A stretch of 64,000 nt of DNA from contig NC_079878.1 in NCBI RefSeq assembly GCF_029227915.1, positions 28,609,501 through 28,673,500 of the forward strand. Direction: 5' to 3'. Under the pieces are notes generated by a model, which was given only the letters and a program-made list of their open reading frames with translations, ran no database searches and was not told the origin of the DNA. Within the stretch, counting starts at the first letter, position 1. Every line of letters starts with the position of its first letter. The stretch comes from Hydractinia symbiolongicarpus. Its lineage: Eukaryota; Cnidaria; Hydrozoa; Anthoathecata; Hydractiniidae. Below are positions 14,801 through 28,800 of the stretch, piece after piece. The position numbers and the translations under genes are program-made.

Positions 14801-15470
14801 TGGCCGTTAGCACGCGCTGAATAAATAGGAACAGTTTGAAAGACTAAATTTTATTGACTTTCTGGCGGTATAAAGCCGTTTGAGTTACAACGGTTGCATC
14901 ACATATTCGTTGCAACATGTAATTAGTGATTTTCTTCCGATATTACTAAGTTGTATCGCTTTTAACAGTGAAACGATTGACTGTGGCACGTAATTGAACT
15001 GATTCTGGACTGGGACTTTATAAATGTGATAAATGAGCCAATTGCACTCCAAGGAATAACATTCTTTTTAATTCGACATGATTGCTGGAAATCAGCGAGT
15101 ACACTAGGCTCTGTGGTAGCGCTTTATTTAAAAACTTAGATAAATAAGTGTTTTTTTACTGTGGGACAAATCCTGGCCGTTAGCACACGCTGAAAAAATA
15201 GAGGCATTCTCAAAAACTAACTTTCATTGATTTTTAGGCGGTATCAATCCGTTTGAGTTACAACGGTTGCGTCACATATTCGTACCAACATGTATTTAGT
15301 GACATTTTTTCGATAATACTAAGTTATATCGCTTTTAACAATGAAGTGATTGACTGTAAGACTTAATTGAACTAACTTTGGCCTGTGACCTTATAAATGT
15401 GATAAGTGAGCCAACTGGACTCCAAGAAATAACATTCTTCTTACTTGGACGTGATTGTTGGAACTCAGCG
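8830..15470 (+). repeat. Higher-order repeat, two copies of a 9-monomer unit (3,358 bp)
   Basis: Sequence from about 8.83 to 12.1 kb recurs at a shift of exactly 3,358 bp, which is nine monomers. The stretch 9757-9969 is identical to 13115-13327. The rare CTTATAACAGCAAAACG variant is at 8988 and 12346, and the unusual GATAATACTAAG variant recurs near 11955 and 15313. Part of the unit also matches further upstream: 6.72-8.2 kb resembles 10.82-12.3 kb at about 11 monomers' distance, so the unit is itself part of an older layered duplication. The near-identity implies recent amplification compared with single-monomer divergence. Boundaries are approximate. Confidence 0.9.
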
Positions 15471-15479
15471 ATTACATTG

Positions 15480-17720
15480 GGCGCTGTGGAAGCTTTTCAT
15501 TCAAAAATTTAGATAAATAAGTCATTTTTTACTGTGGGACCAATCCCAGCCGTTATCGCGCCTGAAGAAATAGAGACAGTTTCAAAAACTACATTTCAAT
15601 GACGTTCTAACGGTATCAGTTTGTTTGAGTTACAACGGTTGGGTCATATATTCGTACCAACATGTACTTAGCGATATTTTTCTGATATTACTAGGTTGCA
15701 TCGCTTTTAACAGTAAAACGAATGATTGTGGGACTTAATTGAACTGATTCTATACTGTGACCTTATAAGTGTGAAAAATGAGCGAATTGCACTCCAAGGA
15801 ATAACATTCTTTTTAATTCGACATGATTGCTGGAATTCAGCGAGTACACTAGGCTCTGTGGTAGCGCTTTATTTAAAAATTTAGATAAATAAGTCTTTTT
15901 TTACTGTGGGACAAATCCTGGCCGTTAGCACGCGCTGAATAAATAGGAACAGTTTGAAAGAGTAAATTTTATTGACTTTCTGGCGGCATAAATCCGTTTG
16001 AGTTACAACGGTTGCGTCACATATTCGTTGCAACATGCATTTAGTGATTTTCTTCCGATATTACTAAGTTGTATCGCTTTTAACAGTGAAACGATTGACT
16101 GTGGCACTTAATTGAACTGATTCTGGACTGGGACCTTATAAATGTGATAAATGAGCCAATTGGTCTTCAAGGAATAACATTCTTTTTAATTTGACATGAT
16201 TGCTGCAATTCAGCGATTCCATTAGGCTCTGTAGTAGGGTTTTATATAAAAATTTAGATAAATAAGTCTTTTTTTACACTCAGACCAATCCTGGTCGTTA
16301 GCACGCGCTGAAAAAATAAGGCATTCTCAAAAACTACATTTCATTGATTTTTAGGCGGTATCAATCCGTTTGAGTTACAACGGCTGCGTCACATATTCGT
16401 ACCAACATGTATTTAGTGACATTTTACCGATATTACTAAGTTATATCGCTTTTAACAATGAAGTGATTGACTGTAAGACTTAATTGAACTAACTTTGGCC
16501 TGTGACCTTATAAATGTGATAAGTGAGCCAACTGGACTCCAAGAAATAACATTCTTCTTACTTGGACGTGATTGTTGGAACTCAGCGATTACATTGGGCG
16601 CTGTGGAAGCTTTTCATTCAAAAATTTAGATAAATAAGTCATTTTTTACTGTGGGACCAATCCCAGCCGTTATCGCGGGCTGAAGAAATAGAGACAGTTT
16701 CAAAAACTACATTTCAATGACGTTCTAACGGTATCAGTTTGTTTGAGTTACAACGGTTGGGTCATATATTCGTACCAACATGTACTTAGCGATATTTTTC
16801 TGATATTACTAGGTTGCATCGCTTTTAACAGTAAAACGAATGATTGTGGGACTTAATTGAACTGATTCTATACTGTGACCTTATAAGTGTGAAAAATGAG
16901 CGAATTGCACTCCAAGGAATAACATTCTTTTTAATTCGACATGATTGCTGGAATTCAGCGAGTACACTAGGCTCTGTGGTAGCGCTTTATTTAAAAATTT
17001 AGATAAATAAGTCTTTTTTTACTGTGGGACAAATCCTGGCCGTTAGCACGCGCTGAATAAATAGGAACAGTTTGAAAGACTAAATTTTATTGACTTTCTG
17101 GCGGTATAAATCCGTTTGAGTTACAACGGTTGCGTCACATATTCGTTGCAACATGCATTTAGTGATTTTCTTCCGATATTACTAAGTTGTATCGCTTTTA
17201 ACAGTGAAACGATTGACTGTGGCACTTAATTGAACTGATTCTGGACTGGGACCTTATAAATGTGATAAATGAGCCAATTGGTCTTCAAGGAATAACATTC
17301 TTTTTAATTTGACATGATTGCTGCAATTCAGCGATTCCATTAGGCTCTGTAGTAGGGTTTTATATAAAAATTTAGATAAATAAGTCTTTTTTTACACTCA
17401 GACCAATCCTGGTCGTTAGCACGCGCTGAAAAATTAAGGCATTCTCAAAAACTACATTTCATTGATTTTTAGGCGGTATCAATCCGTTTGAGTTACAACG
17501 GCTGCGTCACATATTCGTACCAACATGTATTTAGTGACATTTTACCGATATTACTAAGTTATATCGCTTTTAACAATGAAGTGATTGACTGTAAGACTTA
17601 ATTGAACTAACTTTGGCCTGTGACCTTATAAATGTGATAAGTGAGCCAACTGGACTCCAAGAAATAACATTCTTCTTACTTGGACGTGATTGTTGGAACT
17701 CAGTGATTACATTGGACGCT
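15480..17720 (+). repeat. Higher-order repeat, 3-monomer unit (about 1,118 bp, two copies)
   Basis: Diagnostic variants recur at a shift of 1,117-1,118 bp: GGAAGCTTTTCATTC at 15489 and 16606, GATTCTATACTGTG at 15746 and 16864, and TTTACACTCAGACC near 16271 and 17390. This is three 373-bp monomers. A one-base difference near 15560 (CGCGCCTGAAG against CGCGGGCTGAAG) explains the change in shift. The unit lies directly after the 9-monomer repeat, so the array uses different unit sizes side by side. Confidence 0.85.
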
Positions 17721-20700
17721 GTGGAAGCGTTTCATTCAAAAATTTAGATAAATAAGTCATTTTTTACTGTGGGACCAATCCCAGCCGCTATCGCGGGCTG
17801 AAGAAATAGAGACAGTTTCAAAAACTACATTTCAATGACGTTCTACCGGTATCAGTTCGTTTGAGTTACAATGGTTGGGTCATATATTCGTACCAACATG
17901 TACTTAGCGATATTTTTCTGATATTACTAGGTTGCATCGCTTTTACCAATAAAACGAATGACTGTGGGACTTAATTGAACTGATTCTAGACTGTGACCTT
18001 ATAAGTGTGAAAAATGAGCGAATTGCACTCCAAGGAATAACATTTCTTTTTAATTCGACTTGATTGCTGGAATTCAGCGAGTACACTAGGCTCTGTGGTA
18101 GCGCTTTATTTAAATATTTAGATAAATAAGTCTTTTTTTACTGTGGGACAAATCCTGGCCGTTAGCACCCGCTGAAAAAATAGGAACAGTTTAAAAGACT
18201 AAATTTTATTGACTTTCTGGTGGTATAAATCCGTTTGAGTTACAACGGTTGCGTCACATATTCGTTGCAACATGTATTTAGTGATTTTCTTCCGATATTA
18301 CTAAGTTGTATCGCTTTTAACAGTGAAACCATTGACTGTGGGACTTAATTGAACTGATTCTGGACTGGGGCCTTATAAATGTGGTAAATGAGCCAATTGG
18401 TCTCCAAGGAATAACATTCTTCTTAATTTGACATGATTGCTGCAATTCAGCGTTTCCATTAGGCTCTGTGGTAGCGCTTGATTTAAAAATTTAGATAAAT
18501 AATTCTTTTTTTACTTTGGGACAAATCCTGGCCGTTAGCACGCGCTGAATAAATAGGAACAGTTTGAAAAACAAAATTTTATTGACTTTCTGGCGGTTTA
18601 AATCCATTTGAGTTACAACGGTTGCGTCACATATTCGTACCAACATGCTTTTAGCGACAGTTTTCCGATATTACTAAGTTATATCGCTTTTAACAATGAA
18701 ATAATTGACTGTGGGAATTAATTGAACTAACTTTGGCCTGTGACCTTGTAAATGTGATAAGTGAGCCAACTGGACTATAAAAAATAATATTCCTAATACT
18801 TTGAAATGATTGTTGGTAATCAGCGATTACACTGAGCGCTATGGTAGCGCTTCATTTAAAAACTTAGATTAATATGTCATTTTTTGCTGTGGGACCAATC
18901 CTAGCCGTAGTCGCGGGCTGAAGAAACAGAGACAGTTTCAAAAACTACATTTCAATGACGTTCTAACGGTATCAATCCGTTTGAGATTCAACGGTTGCGT
19001 CACATATTCGTACCAACATGTATTTAGCGATACTTTCTCGCTACTACTGGGTTGCATTGCTTTTAACAGTGAAACGATTGACTGTGGGACTTAATTGGAC
19101 TGATTCTGGACTGTGACATTATTAATGCCATAAATGAGCCAATTGGACTCCAAGGAATAACATTCTTCTTAATTCGACATGATTACTGGAGTTAAGCAAT
19201 TACACTAGGCCCTGTAGTAGGGATTTATTTAAAAATTTAGATAAATAAGTCTTTTTTTACTGTGAGACCAATCCTGGCCGTTAGCACGCGCCGAAAAAAT
19301 TGAGGCATTCTCAAAAACTACATTTCATTGATTTTTAGGCGGTATCAATCCGTTTGAGTTACAACGGTTGCGTCACATATTCGTACCAACATGTATTTAG
19401 TGACATTTTTCCGATATTACTAAGTTATATCGCTTTTAACAATGAAGTGATTGACTGTGAGATTTAATTGAATTAACTTTGGCCCGTAACCTTATAAATG
19501 TGATAAGTGTGCCAACTGGACTCCAAGAAATAACATTCTTCTTACTTGGACATGATTGTTGGAACTCAGCGATTACACTGGGCGCTGTGGAAGCGCTTCA
19601 TTCAAAAATTTAGATAAATAAGTCATTTTTTACTGTGGGACCAATCCTAGTCGTAATCGCGTGCTGAAGAAACAGAGACAGTTTCAAAAACTACATTTCA
19701 ATGACGTTCTAACGGTATCAATCCGTTTGAGATTTAACGGTTGCGTCACATATTCGTTGCAACATGTATTTAGTGATTTTCTTCCGATATTACTAAGTTG
19801 TATCGCTTTTAACAGTGAAAAGATTGACTGTTAGACTTAATTGAACTGACTCTGGACTGTCACATTATAAGTGTTATAAGTGAGAAAATTGGACCCCAAG
19901 AAATAACATTCTTCTTAATTTGACATGATTGCTGGAATTCAGCGAGTACACTATGCTCTGTGGTAGCGCTTTTGTTAAAAATTTAGATAAGTAAGTCTAT
20001 TCTTACTGTGGGTCCAATCCTGGTGGTTAGCACGCACTGAAGAAATAGAGACATTTTCAAAAACTACATCTCATTGACTTCTTGGCGGTATCAATCCGTT
20101 TGAGATACAACGGTTGCGTCACATATTCGTACCAACATGTATTTAGTGACATTTTTGCGATATTACTAAGTTATATCGCTTTTAACAATGAAATGATTGA
20201 CTGTGAGACTTAATTGAACTAACTTTGGCCTGTGACCTTGTAAATGTGATAAGTGAGCCAACTGGGCTACAAAAAATAATATTCTTAATACTTTGACATG
20301 ATTGTTGGTAATCAGCGATTACACTGAGCGCTATGGTAGCGCTTCATTTAAAAACTTAGATAAATAAGTCATTTTTTACTGTGGGACCAATTCTAGCCGT
20401 TATCGCGCGCTGAAGAAATAGAGACAGTTTCAAAAACTACATTTCAATGACTTTCTAGCAGCATCAGTCCGTTTGAGTTACAACGGTTGGGTCACATATT
20501 CGTACCAACATGTACTTAGCGATATTTTTATGATATTACTAGGTTGAATCGCTTTTAACAGTGAAGCGATTGACTGTGGGAATTAATTGAACTGATTCTG
20601 GAATGTGACTTTATAAATGTGATAAATGAGCCAATTGGTTTCCAAGGAATAACATTCTTCTTAATTCGACATGATTGCAGGAATTCAGCGAGTACACTAG

Positions 20701-22699
20701 GCTCTGTGGTAGCGCTTTATTTAAAATATTAGATAAATAATTTTTTTTACTGCGGGACAAATCCTGGCCGTTAGCACGCGCTGAATAAATAGGAACAGTT
20801 TGAAAGACTAAATTTTATTGACTTTCTGGCGGTATAAATCCGTTTGAGTTACAACGGTTGCGTAACATATTCGTTGCAACATGTATTTAGTGATTTTCTT
20901 CCGATATTACTAAGTTGTATTGCTTTAAACAGTGAAACGATTGACTTTGGGAATTAATTGAACTGGTTCAGGAAGCTGACCTTATAAATGTGACAAATGA
21001 GCCAATTGGTTTCCAAGGAATAACATTCTTCTTAATTCGACATGATTGCTGGAATTCAGCGGTTACATTAGGCTCTCTTGTAGCGCTTTATTTAAAAATT
21101 TAGATAAATAAGTCAGTTTTTACTGTGGGACCAATCCTAGCCGTTAGTTCGGGCTGAAGAAATAGAGACAGTTTCAAAAAGTACATTTAAGAGATTTTCT
21201 AACGGTGTCAATCCGTTTGAGTTACAACGGTTGCATCAGATATTCGTACCAACATGAACTTAGCGATAGTATTCGGATATTACTAGGTTGTATCGCTTTT
21301 AACAGTGAAACGTTTCACTGTGAGACTTAATTGAACTAATTTTGGACTTTGACCTTATAAATGTGATAAATGAGCCAGTTTGACTACAAAAAATAACATG
21401 CTTCTTAATTTGACATGATTGCTGGAATTCAGCGATTACACTGGGCGCTGTGGTAGCGCCTTATTAATAAACTAAGATAAATAAGTCATTTTTTACTGTG
21501 GGACCCATCCTAGCCTGTAGTTCGCGCCGAAGAAATAGAGACAGTTTCAAAAACTACATTTCATTGACTTACTAACGGTGTCAATCCGTTTGAGTTACAA
21601 CGGTTGCATCAGAAATTCGTACCAACATGTATTCAGTGATTTTCTTCCGATATTACTAAGTTGTACCGCTTTTAACAGTGAAAAGAATGACTATGGGACT
21701 TAATTGAACTGATTCTGGACTGTGACCTTATAAGTGTGATAAATGAGCGAATTGCACTCCAAGGAATAACATTCTTCTTAATTCGACATGATTGCTGTAA
21801 TTCAGCGAGTACACTAAGCTCTGTGGTAGCGCTGTAATTAAAAATTTAGATAAATAAGTCATTTTTTACTTTGGGACCAATCCTAGCCGTTAGTTCGCAC
21901 TGAAGAAATAGGAACAGTTCCAAAGACTACATTTCACTGACTTTCTAGCGGTATAAATCCGCTTGAGTTACAACGGTTGCGTCACATATTCGTACCAACA
22001 TGTATTTAGTGATTTGTTTCCGATATTACTACGTTGTATCGCTTTTAACAGTGAAACGATTGACTGTGGGACTTAATTGAACTGATTCTGGACTTTGACC
22101 TTATAATTGTGATAAATGAGTGAATTGCACTCAAAGAAATAACATTCTACTTAGTTTAATACGATTGCTGGAATTCAGCAATTACACTGGACGCTGTACT
22201 AGCGCTTTATTAAAAAATTTAGATAAATAAGTCAGTTTTTACTGTGGGACCAATCCTAGCCGTTAGTTCGCGCTAAAGAAATAGGAACAGTTCCAAAGAC
22301 CCCATTTCACTGACTTTCTAGCGGTATAAATCCGCTTGAGTTACAACGGTTGCGTCACGTATTTGTACCAACATGTATTTAGTGATTTTTTTCCGATATT
22401 ACTACGTTGTATCGCTTTTAACAGTGAAACGATTGACTGTGGGACTTAATTGAACTGATTCTGGACTTTGACCTTATAAATGTTATAAATGAGCCAATTG
22501 CACTCCAAGGAATAAAATTCTTCGTAATTCGACATGATTGCTGGAATTCAGCGAGTACACTAGTCTCTGTGGTAGCGCTTTATTTAAAAATAAAGATAGA
22601 AAATTCATTTTTTACTGTGGGACCAATCCTAGCCGTTAGCGCGCGCTAAAGAAATAGAGATAGTTTCAAGAACGACATTTAATTGACTTTCTAACGGTG

Positions 22700-22730
22700 T
22701 CAATCCGTTTTAGAATTTAGATAAATAAGT
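22700..22730 (+). repeat. Deletion junction inside a satellite monomer
   Basis: Here ATCCGTTTTAG runs straight into AATTTAGATAAATAAG, skipping the end of one monomer and the first part of the next, about 250 bp by comparison with intact units. The joint shares short T/A-rich sequence only. Confidence 0.75.
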
Positions 22731-22899
22731 CATTCTTTAGTGTGGGACCAATCCTAGCCGTTATCGCGTGCTGAAAAAATAGCGACAGTTTCAAAAATTA
22801 TATCTCACTGACTTTCTAGCGGTATAAATCCGCTTGAGTTACAACGGTTGCGTCACATACTCGTAGCAACATGTATTTAGTGATTTTCTTCCGATATTA

Positions 22900-25800
22900 A
22901 TAAGTTGTATCGCTTTTAACAGTGAAGCGATTGATTGTGGGACTTAATTGAACTGATTCTGGACTGTGACCTTATAAATGCGATAAATGAGCCAATTGGA
23001 CACCAAGGAATAACTTTTTTCTTAATTTGACGTGATTGCTGGAATTCAGCGATTACATTAGGCTCTGTGGAAGCGCTTTATTTAAATATTTAGGTAAATA
23101 AGTCGCTTTTTACTGTGAAACCAATCCTGGCCGTTAGCACGCGTTGAATAAATAGGAACAATTTCAAAGACTACATTTCATTGACTTTCTAACAGTATCA
23201 ATCCGCTTCAGTTACAACAGTTGGGTCACATATTCGTACCAACATGTATTCAGTGATTTTTTTCCGATATTACTAAGTTGTACCGCTTTTAACAGTGAAA
23301 CGAATGACTGTGGGACTTAATTGAACTGATTTTGGACTTTGAACTTATAAATGTGACAAATGAGCCAGTTTGACTACAAGAAATAACATTCTTTTTATAT
23401 TGACATGATTGCTGGACCTCAGCGATTACACTGGGCGCTGTGGTAGCGCTTTATTAAAAAATTAAGATAAATAAGTCATTTTTTACTGTGGGACCAATCC
23501 TAGCCGTTAGTTCGCGCTGAAGAATTAAAGACAGTTTCAACAACTACATTTCATTGACTTTCTAACGGTGTCAATCCGTTTGAGTTACAACGGTTGCGTC
23601 ACATATTCGTACCAACATGTATTTAGTGATCTTCTTCCGATATTACTAAGTAGTATTGCTTTTAACAGTGAAGCGATTGACTGTGGTAATTAATTGAACT
23701 GATTCTGGAATGTGACTTTATAAATGTGATAAATGAGCCAATTGGTCTCCAAGGAATAACATTCTTCTTAATTTGACATGATTGCTGGAACTCAACGATT
23801 ACACTGGGCGCTGTGGTAGCGGCTTATTAAAAAATTAAGATAAATAAGTCATTTTTTACTGTGGGACCAATCCTAGCCTGTAGTTCGTGCTGAAGAAATA
23901 GAGACAGTTTCAAAAACTACATTTCATTGACTTACTAACGGTGTCAATCCGATTGAGTTACAACGTTGCGTCACATATTCGTACCAACATGTATTTAGTG
24001 ATTTTCTTCCGATATTACTAAGTTGTATTGCTTTAAACAGTGAAACGATTGACTGTGGGAATTAATTGAACTGGTTCAGGAATGTGACCTTATAAATGTG
24101 ATAAATGAGCCAATTGGTCTCCAAGGAATAACATTCTTCTTAATTTGACATGATTGCTGGAACTCAGCGATTACACTGGGCGCTGTGGTAGCGCCTTAAT
24201 AAAAAATTTAGATAAATAAGTCTTTTCTTACTGTGGGTCCAATCCTGGTGGTTAGCACGCACTGAAGAAATAGAGACATTTTCAAAAACTACATCTCATT
24301 GACTTCTTGGCTGTATCAATCCGTTTGAGATACAACGGTTGCGTCACATATTCGTACCAACATGTATTTAGTGACATTTTTGCGATATTACTAAGTTATA
24401 TCGCTTTTAACAATGAAATGATTGACTGTGAGACTTAATTGAACTAACTTTGGCCTGTGACCTTGTAAATGTGATAAGTGAGCCAACTGGACTACAAAAA
24501 ATAATATTCTTAATACTTTGACATGATTGTTGGTAATCAGCGATTACACTGAGCGCTATGGTAGCGCTTCATTTAAAAACTTAGATAAATAAGTCATTTT
24601 TTACTGTGGGACCAATCCTAGCCTGTAGTTCGTGCTGAAGAAATAGAGACAGTTTCAAAAACTACATTTCATTGACTTACTAACGGTGTCAATCCGATTG
24701 AGTTACAACGTTGCGTCACATATTCGTACCAACATGTATTTAGTGATTTTCTTCCGATATTACTAAGTTGTATTGCTTTAAACAGTGAAACGATTGACTG
24801 TGGGAATTAATTGAACTGGTTCAGGAATGTGACCTTATAAATGTGATAAATGAGCCAATTGGTCTCCAAGGAATAACATTCTTTTTAATTTGACATGATT
24901 GCTGGAACTCAGCGATTACACTGGGCGCTGTGGTAGCGCCTTAATAAAAAATTTAGATAAATAAGTCTTTTCTTACTGTGGGTCCAATCCTGGTGGTTAG
25001 CACGCACTGAAGAAATAGAGACATTTTCAAAAACTACATCTCATTGACTTCTTGGTTGTATCAATCCGTTTGAGATACAACGGTTGCGTCACATATTCGT
25101 ACCAACATGTATTTAGTGACATTTTTGCGATATTACTAAGTTATATCGCTTTTAACAATGAAATGATTGACTGTGAGACTTAATTGAACTAACTTTGGCC
25201 TGTGACCTTGTAAATGTGATAAGTGAGCCAACTGGACTACAAAAAATAATATTCTTAATACTTTGACATGATTGTTGGTAATCAGCGATTACACTGAGCG
25301 CTATGGTAGCGCTTCATTTAAAAACTTAGATAAATAAGTCATTTTTTACTGTGGGACCAATTCTAGCCGTTATCGCGCGCTGAAGAAATAGAGACAGTTT
25401 CAAAAACTACATTTCAATGACTTTCTAGCAGCATCAGTCCGTTTGAGTTACAACGGTTGCGTCACGTATTCGTACCAACATGTATTTAGTGATCTTCTTC
25501 CGATATTACTAAGTAGTATTGCTTTTAACAGTGAAACAATTGACTGTGGGAACTAATTGAACTGATTCTGGAATGTGACTTTATAAATGTGATAAATGAG
25601 CCAATTGGTCTCCAAGGAATAACATTCTTCTTAATTTGACATGATTGCTGGAACTCAACGATTACACTGGGCGCTGTGGTAGCGGCTTATTAAAAAATTA
25701 AGATAAATAAGTCATTTTTTACTGTGGGACCAATCCTAGCCTGTAGTTCGTGCTGAAGAAATAGAGACAGTTTCAAAAACTACATTTCATTGACTTACTA

Positions 25801-28800
25801 ACAGTGTCAATCCGATTGAGTTACAACGGTTGCGTCACATATTCGTACCAACATGTATTTAGTGATTTTCTTCCGATATTACTAAGTTGTATTGCTTTAA
25901 ACAGTGAAACGATTGACTGTGGGAATTAATTGAACTAACTTTGGCCTGTGACCTTGTAAATGTGATAAGTGAGCCAACTGGACTACAAAAAATAATATCC
26001 TTAATACTTTGACATGATTGTTGGTAATCAGCGATTACACTGAGCGCTATGGTAGCGCTTCATTTAAAAACTTAGATAAATAAGTCTTTTCTTACTGTGG
26101 GTCCAATCCTGGTGGTTAGCACGCACTGAAGAAATAGAGACATTTTCAAAAACTACATCTCATTGACTTCTTGGTGGTATCAATCCGTTTGAGATACAGC
26201 GGTTGCGTCACATATTCGTACCAACATGTATTTAGTGACATTTTTGCGATATTACTAAGTTATATCGCTTTTAACAATGAAATGATTGACTGTGAGACTT
26301 AATTGAACTAACTTTGACCTGTGACCTTGTAAATGTGATAAGTGAGCCAACTGGACTACAAAAAATAATATTCTTAATACTTTGACATGATTGTTGGTAA
26401 TCAGCGATTACACTGAGCGCTATGGTAGCGCTTCATTTAAAAACTTAGATAAATAAGTCATTTTTTACTGTGGGACCAATTCTAGCCGTTATCGCGCGCT
26501 GAAGAAATAGAGACAGTTTCAAAAACTACATTTCAATGACTTTCTAGCAACATCAGTCCGTTTGAGTTACAACGGTTGGGTCACATATTCGTACCAACAT
26601 GTACTTAGCGATATTTTTATGATATTACTAGGTTGAATCGCTTTTAACGCTAAAACGAGTGACTGTGGGACTTAATTTAACTGATTCTAGACTCTGACCT
26701 TATAAGTGTGAAAACTGAGCGAACTGCACTCCAAGGAATAACATTCCTTTTAATTCGACATGATTGCTGGAATTCAGCGAGTACACTAGGCTCTGTGGTA
26801 GCGCTTTATTTAAAAATTTAGATAAATAAGTTTTTTTTACTGCGGGACAAATCCTGGCCGTTAGCACGCGCTGAATAAATAGGAACAGTTTGAAAGACTA
26901 AATTTTATTGACTTTCTGGCGGTATAAATCCGTTTGAGTTACAACGGTTGCGTCACATATTCGTTGCAACATGTATTTAGTGATTTTCTTCCGATATTAC
27001 TAAGTTGTATCGCTTTTAACAGTGAAACGAATGACTGTGGGACTTAATTGAACTGATTCTGGACTGGGACCTTATAAATGTGATAAATAAGCCAATTGGT
27101 CTCCAAGGAATAACATTCTTCTTAATTTGAGATGATTGCTGGAACTCAGCGATTACACTGGGCGCTGTGGTAGCGCCTTATTAAAAATTAAGATAAATAA
27201 GTCATTTTTAACTGTGGGACCAATCCTAGCCTGTAGTTCGCGCTGAAGAAATAGAGACAGTTTCAAAAACTACATTTCATTGACTTACTAACGGTGTCAA
27301 TCCGTTTGAGTTACAACGGTTGCATCAGAAATTCGTACCAACATGTATTCAGTGATTTTCTTCCGATATTACTAAGTTGTACCGCTTTTAACAGTGAAAC
27401 GAATGACTGTGGGACTTAATTGAACTGATTCTGGACTGTGACCTTATAAGTGTGATAAATGAGCGAATTGCACTCCAAGGAATAACATTCTTCTTAATTC
27501 GACATGATTGCTGGAATTCAGCGAGTACACTAAGCTCTGTGGTAGCGCTGTAATTAAAAATTTAGATAAATAAGTCATTTTTTACTTTGGGACCAATCCT
27601 AGCCGTTAGTTCGCGCTGAAGAAATAGGAACAGTTCCAAAGACTACATTTCACTGACTTTCCAGCGGTATAAATCCGCTTGAGTTACAACGGTTGCGTCA
27701 CATATTCGTACCAACATGTATTTAGTGATTTTTTTCCGATATTACTACGTTGTATCGCTTTTAACAGTGAAACGATTGACTGTGGGACTTAATTGAACTG
27801 ATTCTGGACTTTGACCTTATAAATGTGATAAATGAGCGAATTGCACTCAAAGAAATAACATTCTACTTAGTTTAATATGATTGCTGGAATTCAGCAATTA
27901 CACTGGACGCTGTACTAGCACTTTATTAAAAAATTAAGATAAATAAGCCATTTTTTACTGTGGGACCAATCCTAGGCGTTAGTTCGCGCTGAAGAAATAG
28001 GAACAGTTCCAAAGACTACATTTCACTGACTTTCTAGCGGTATAAATCCGCTTGAGTTACAACGGTTGCGTCACATATTCGTACCAACATGTATTTAGTG
28101 ATTTGTTTCCCATATTACTACGTTGTATCGCTTTTAACAGTGAAACGATTGACTGTGGGACTTAATTGAACTGATTCTGGACTTTGACCTTATAAATGTG
28201 ATAAATGAGTGAATTGCACTCAAAGAAATAACATTCTACTTAGTTTAATACGATTGCTGGAATTCAGCAATTACACTGCACGCTGTACTAGCGCTTTATT
28301 AAAAAATTTAGATAAATAAGTCAGTTTTTACTGTGGGACCAATCCTAGCCGTTATCGCGTGCTGAAGAAATAGCGACAGTTTCACAAACTATATCTCACT
28401 GACTTTCTAGCGGTATAAATCCGTTTGAGTTACAACGGTTGCGTCACATACTCGTAGCAACATGTATTTAATGATTTTCTTCCGATATTAATAAGTTGTA
28501 TCGCTTTTAACAGTGAAGCGATTGACTGTGGGACTTAATTGAACTGATTCTGGACTGTGACCTTATAAATGCGATAAATGAGCCAATTGGACTCCAAGGA
28601 ATAACTTTTTTCTTAATTTGACGTGATTGCTGGAATTCAGCGATTACATTAGGCTCTGTGGAAGCGCTTTATTTAAATATTTAGGTAAATAAGTCACTTT
28701 TTACTGTGAAACCAATCCTGGCCGTTAGCACGCGTTGAATAAATAGGAACAATTTCAAAGACTACATTTCATTGACTTTCTAACAGTATCAATCCGCTTC

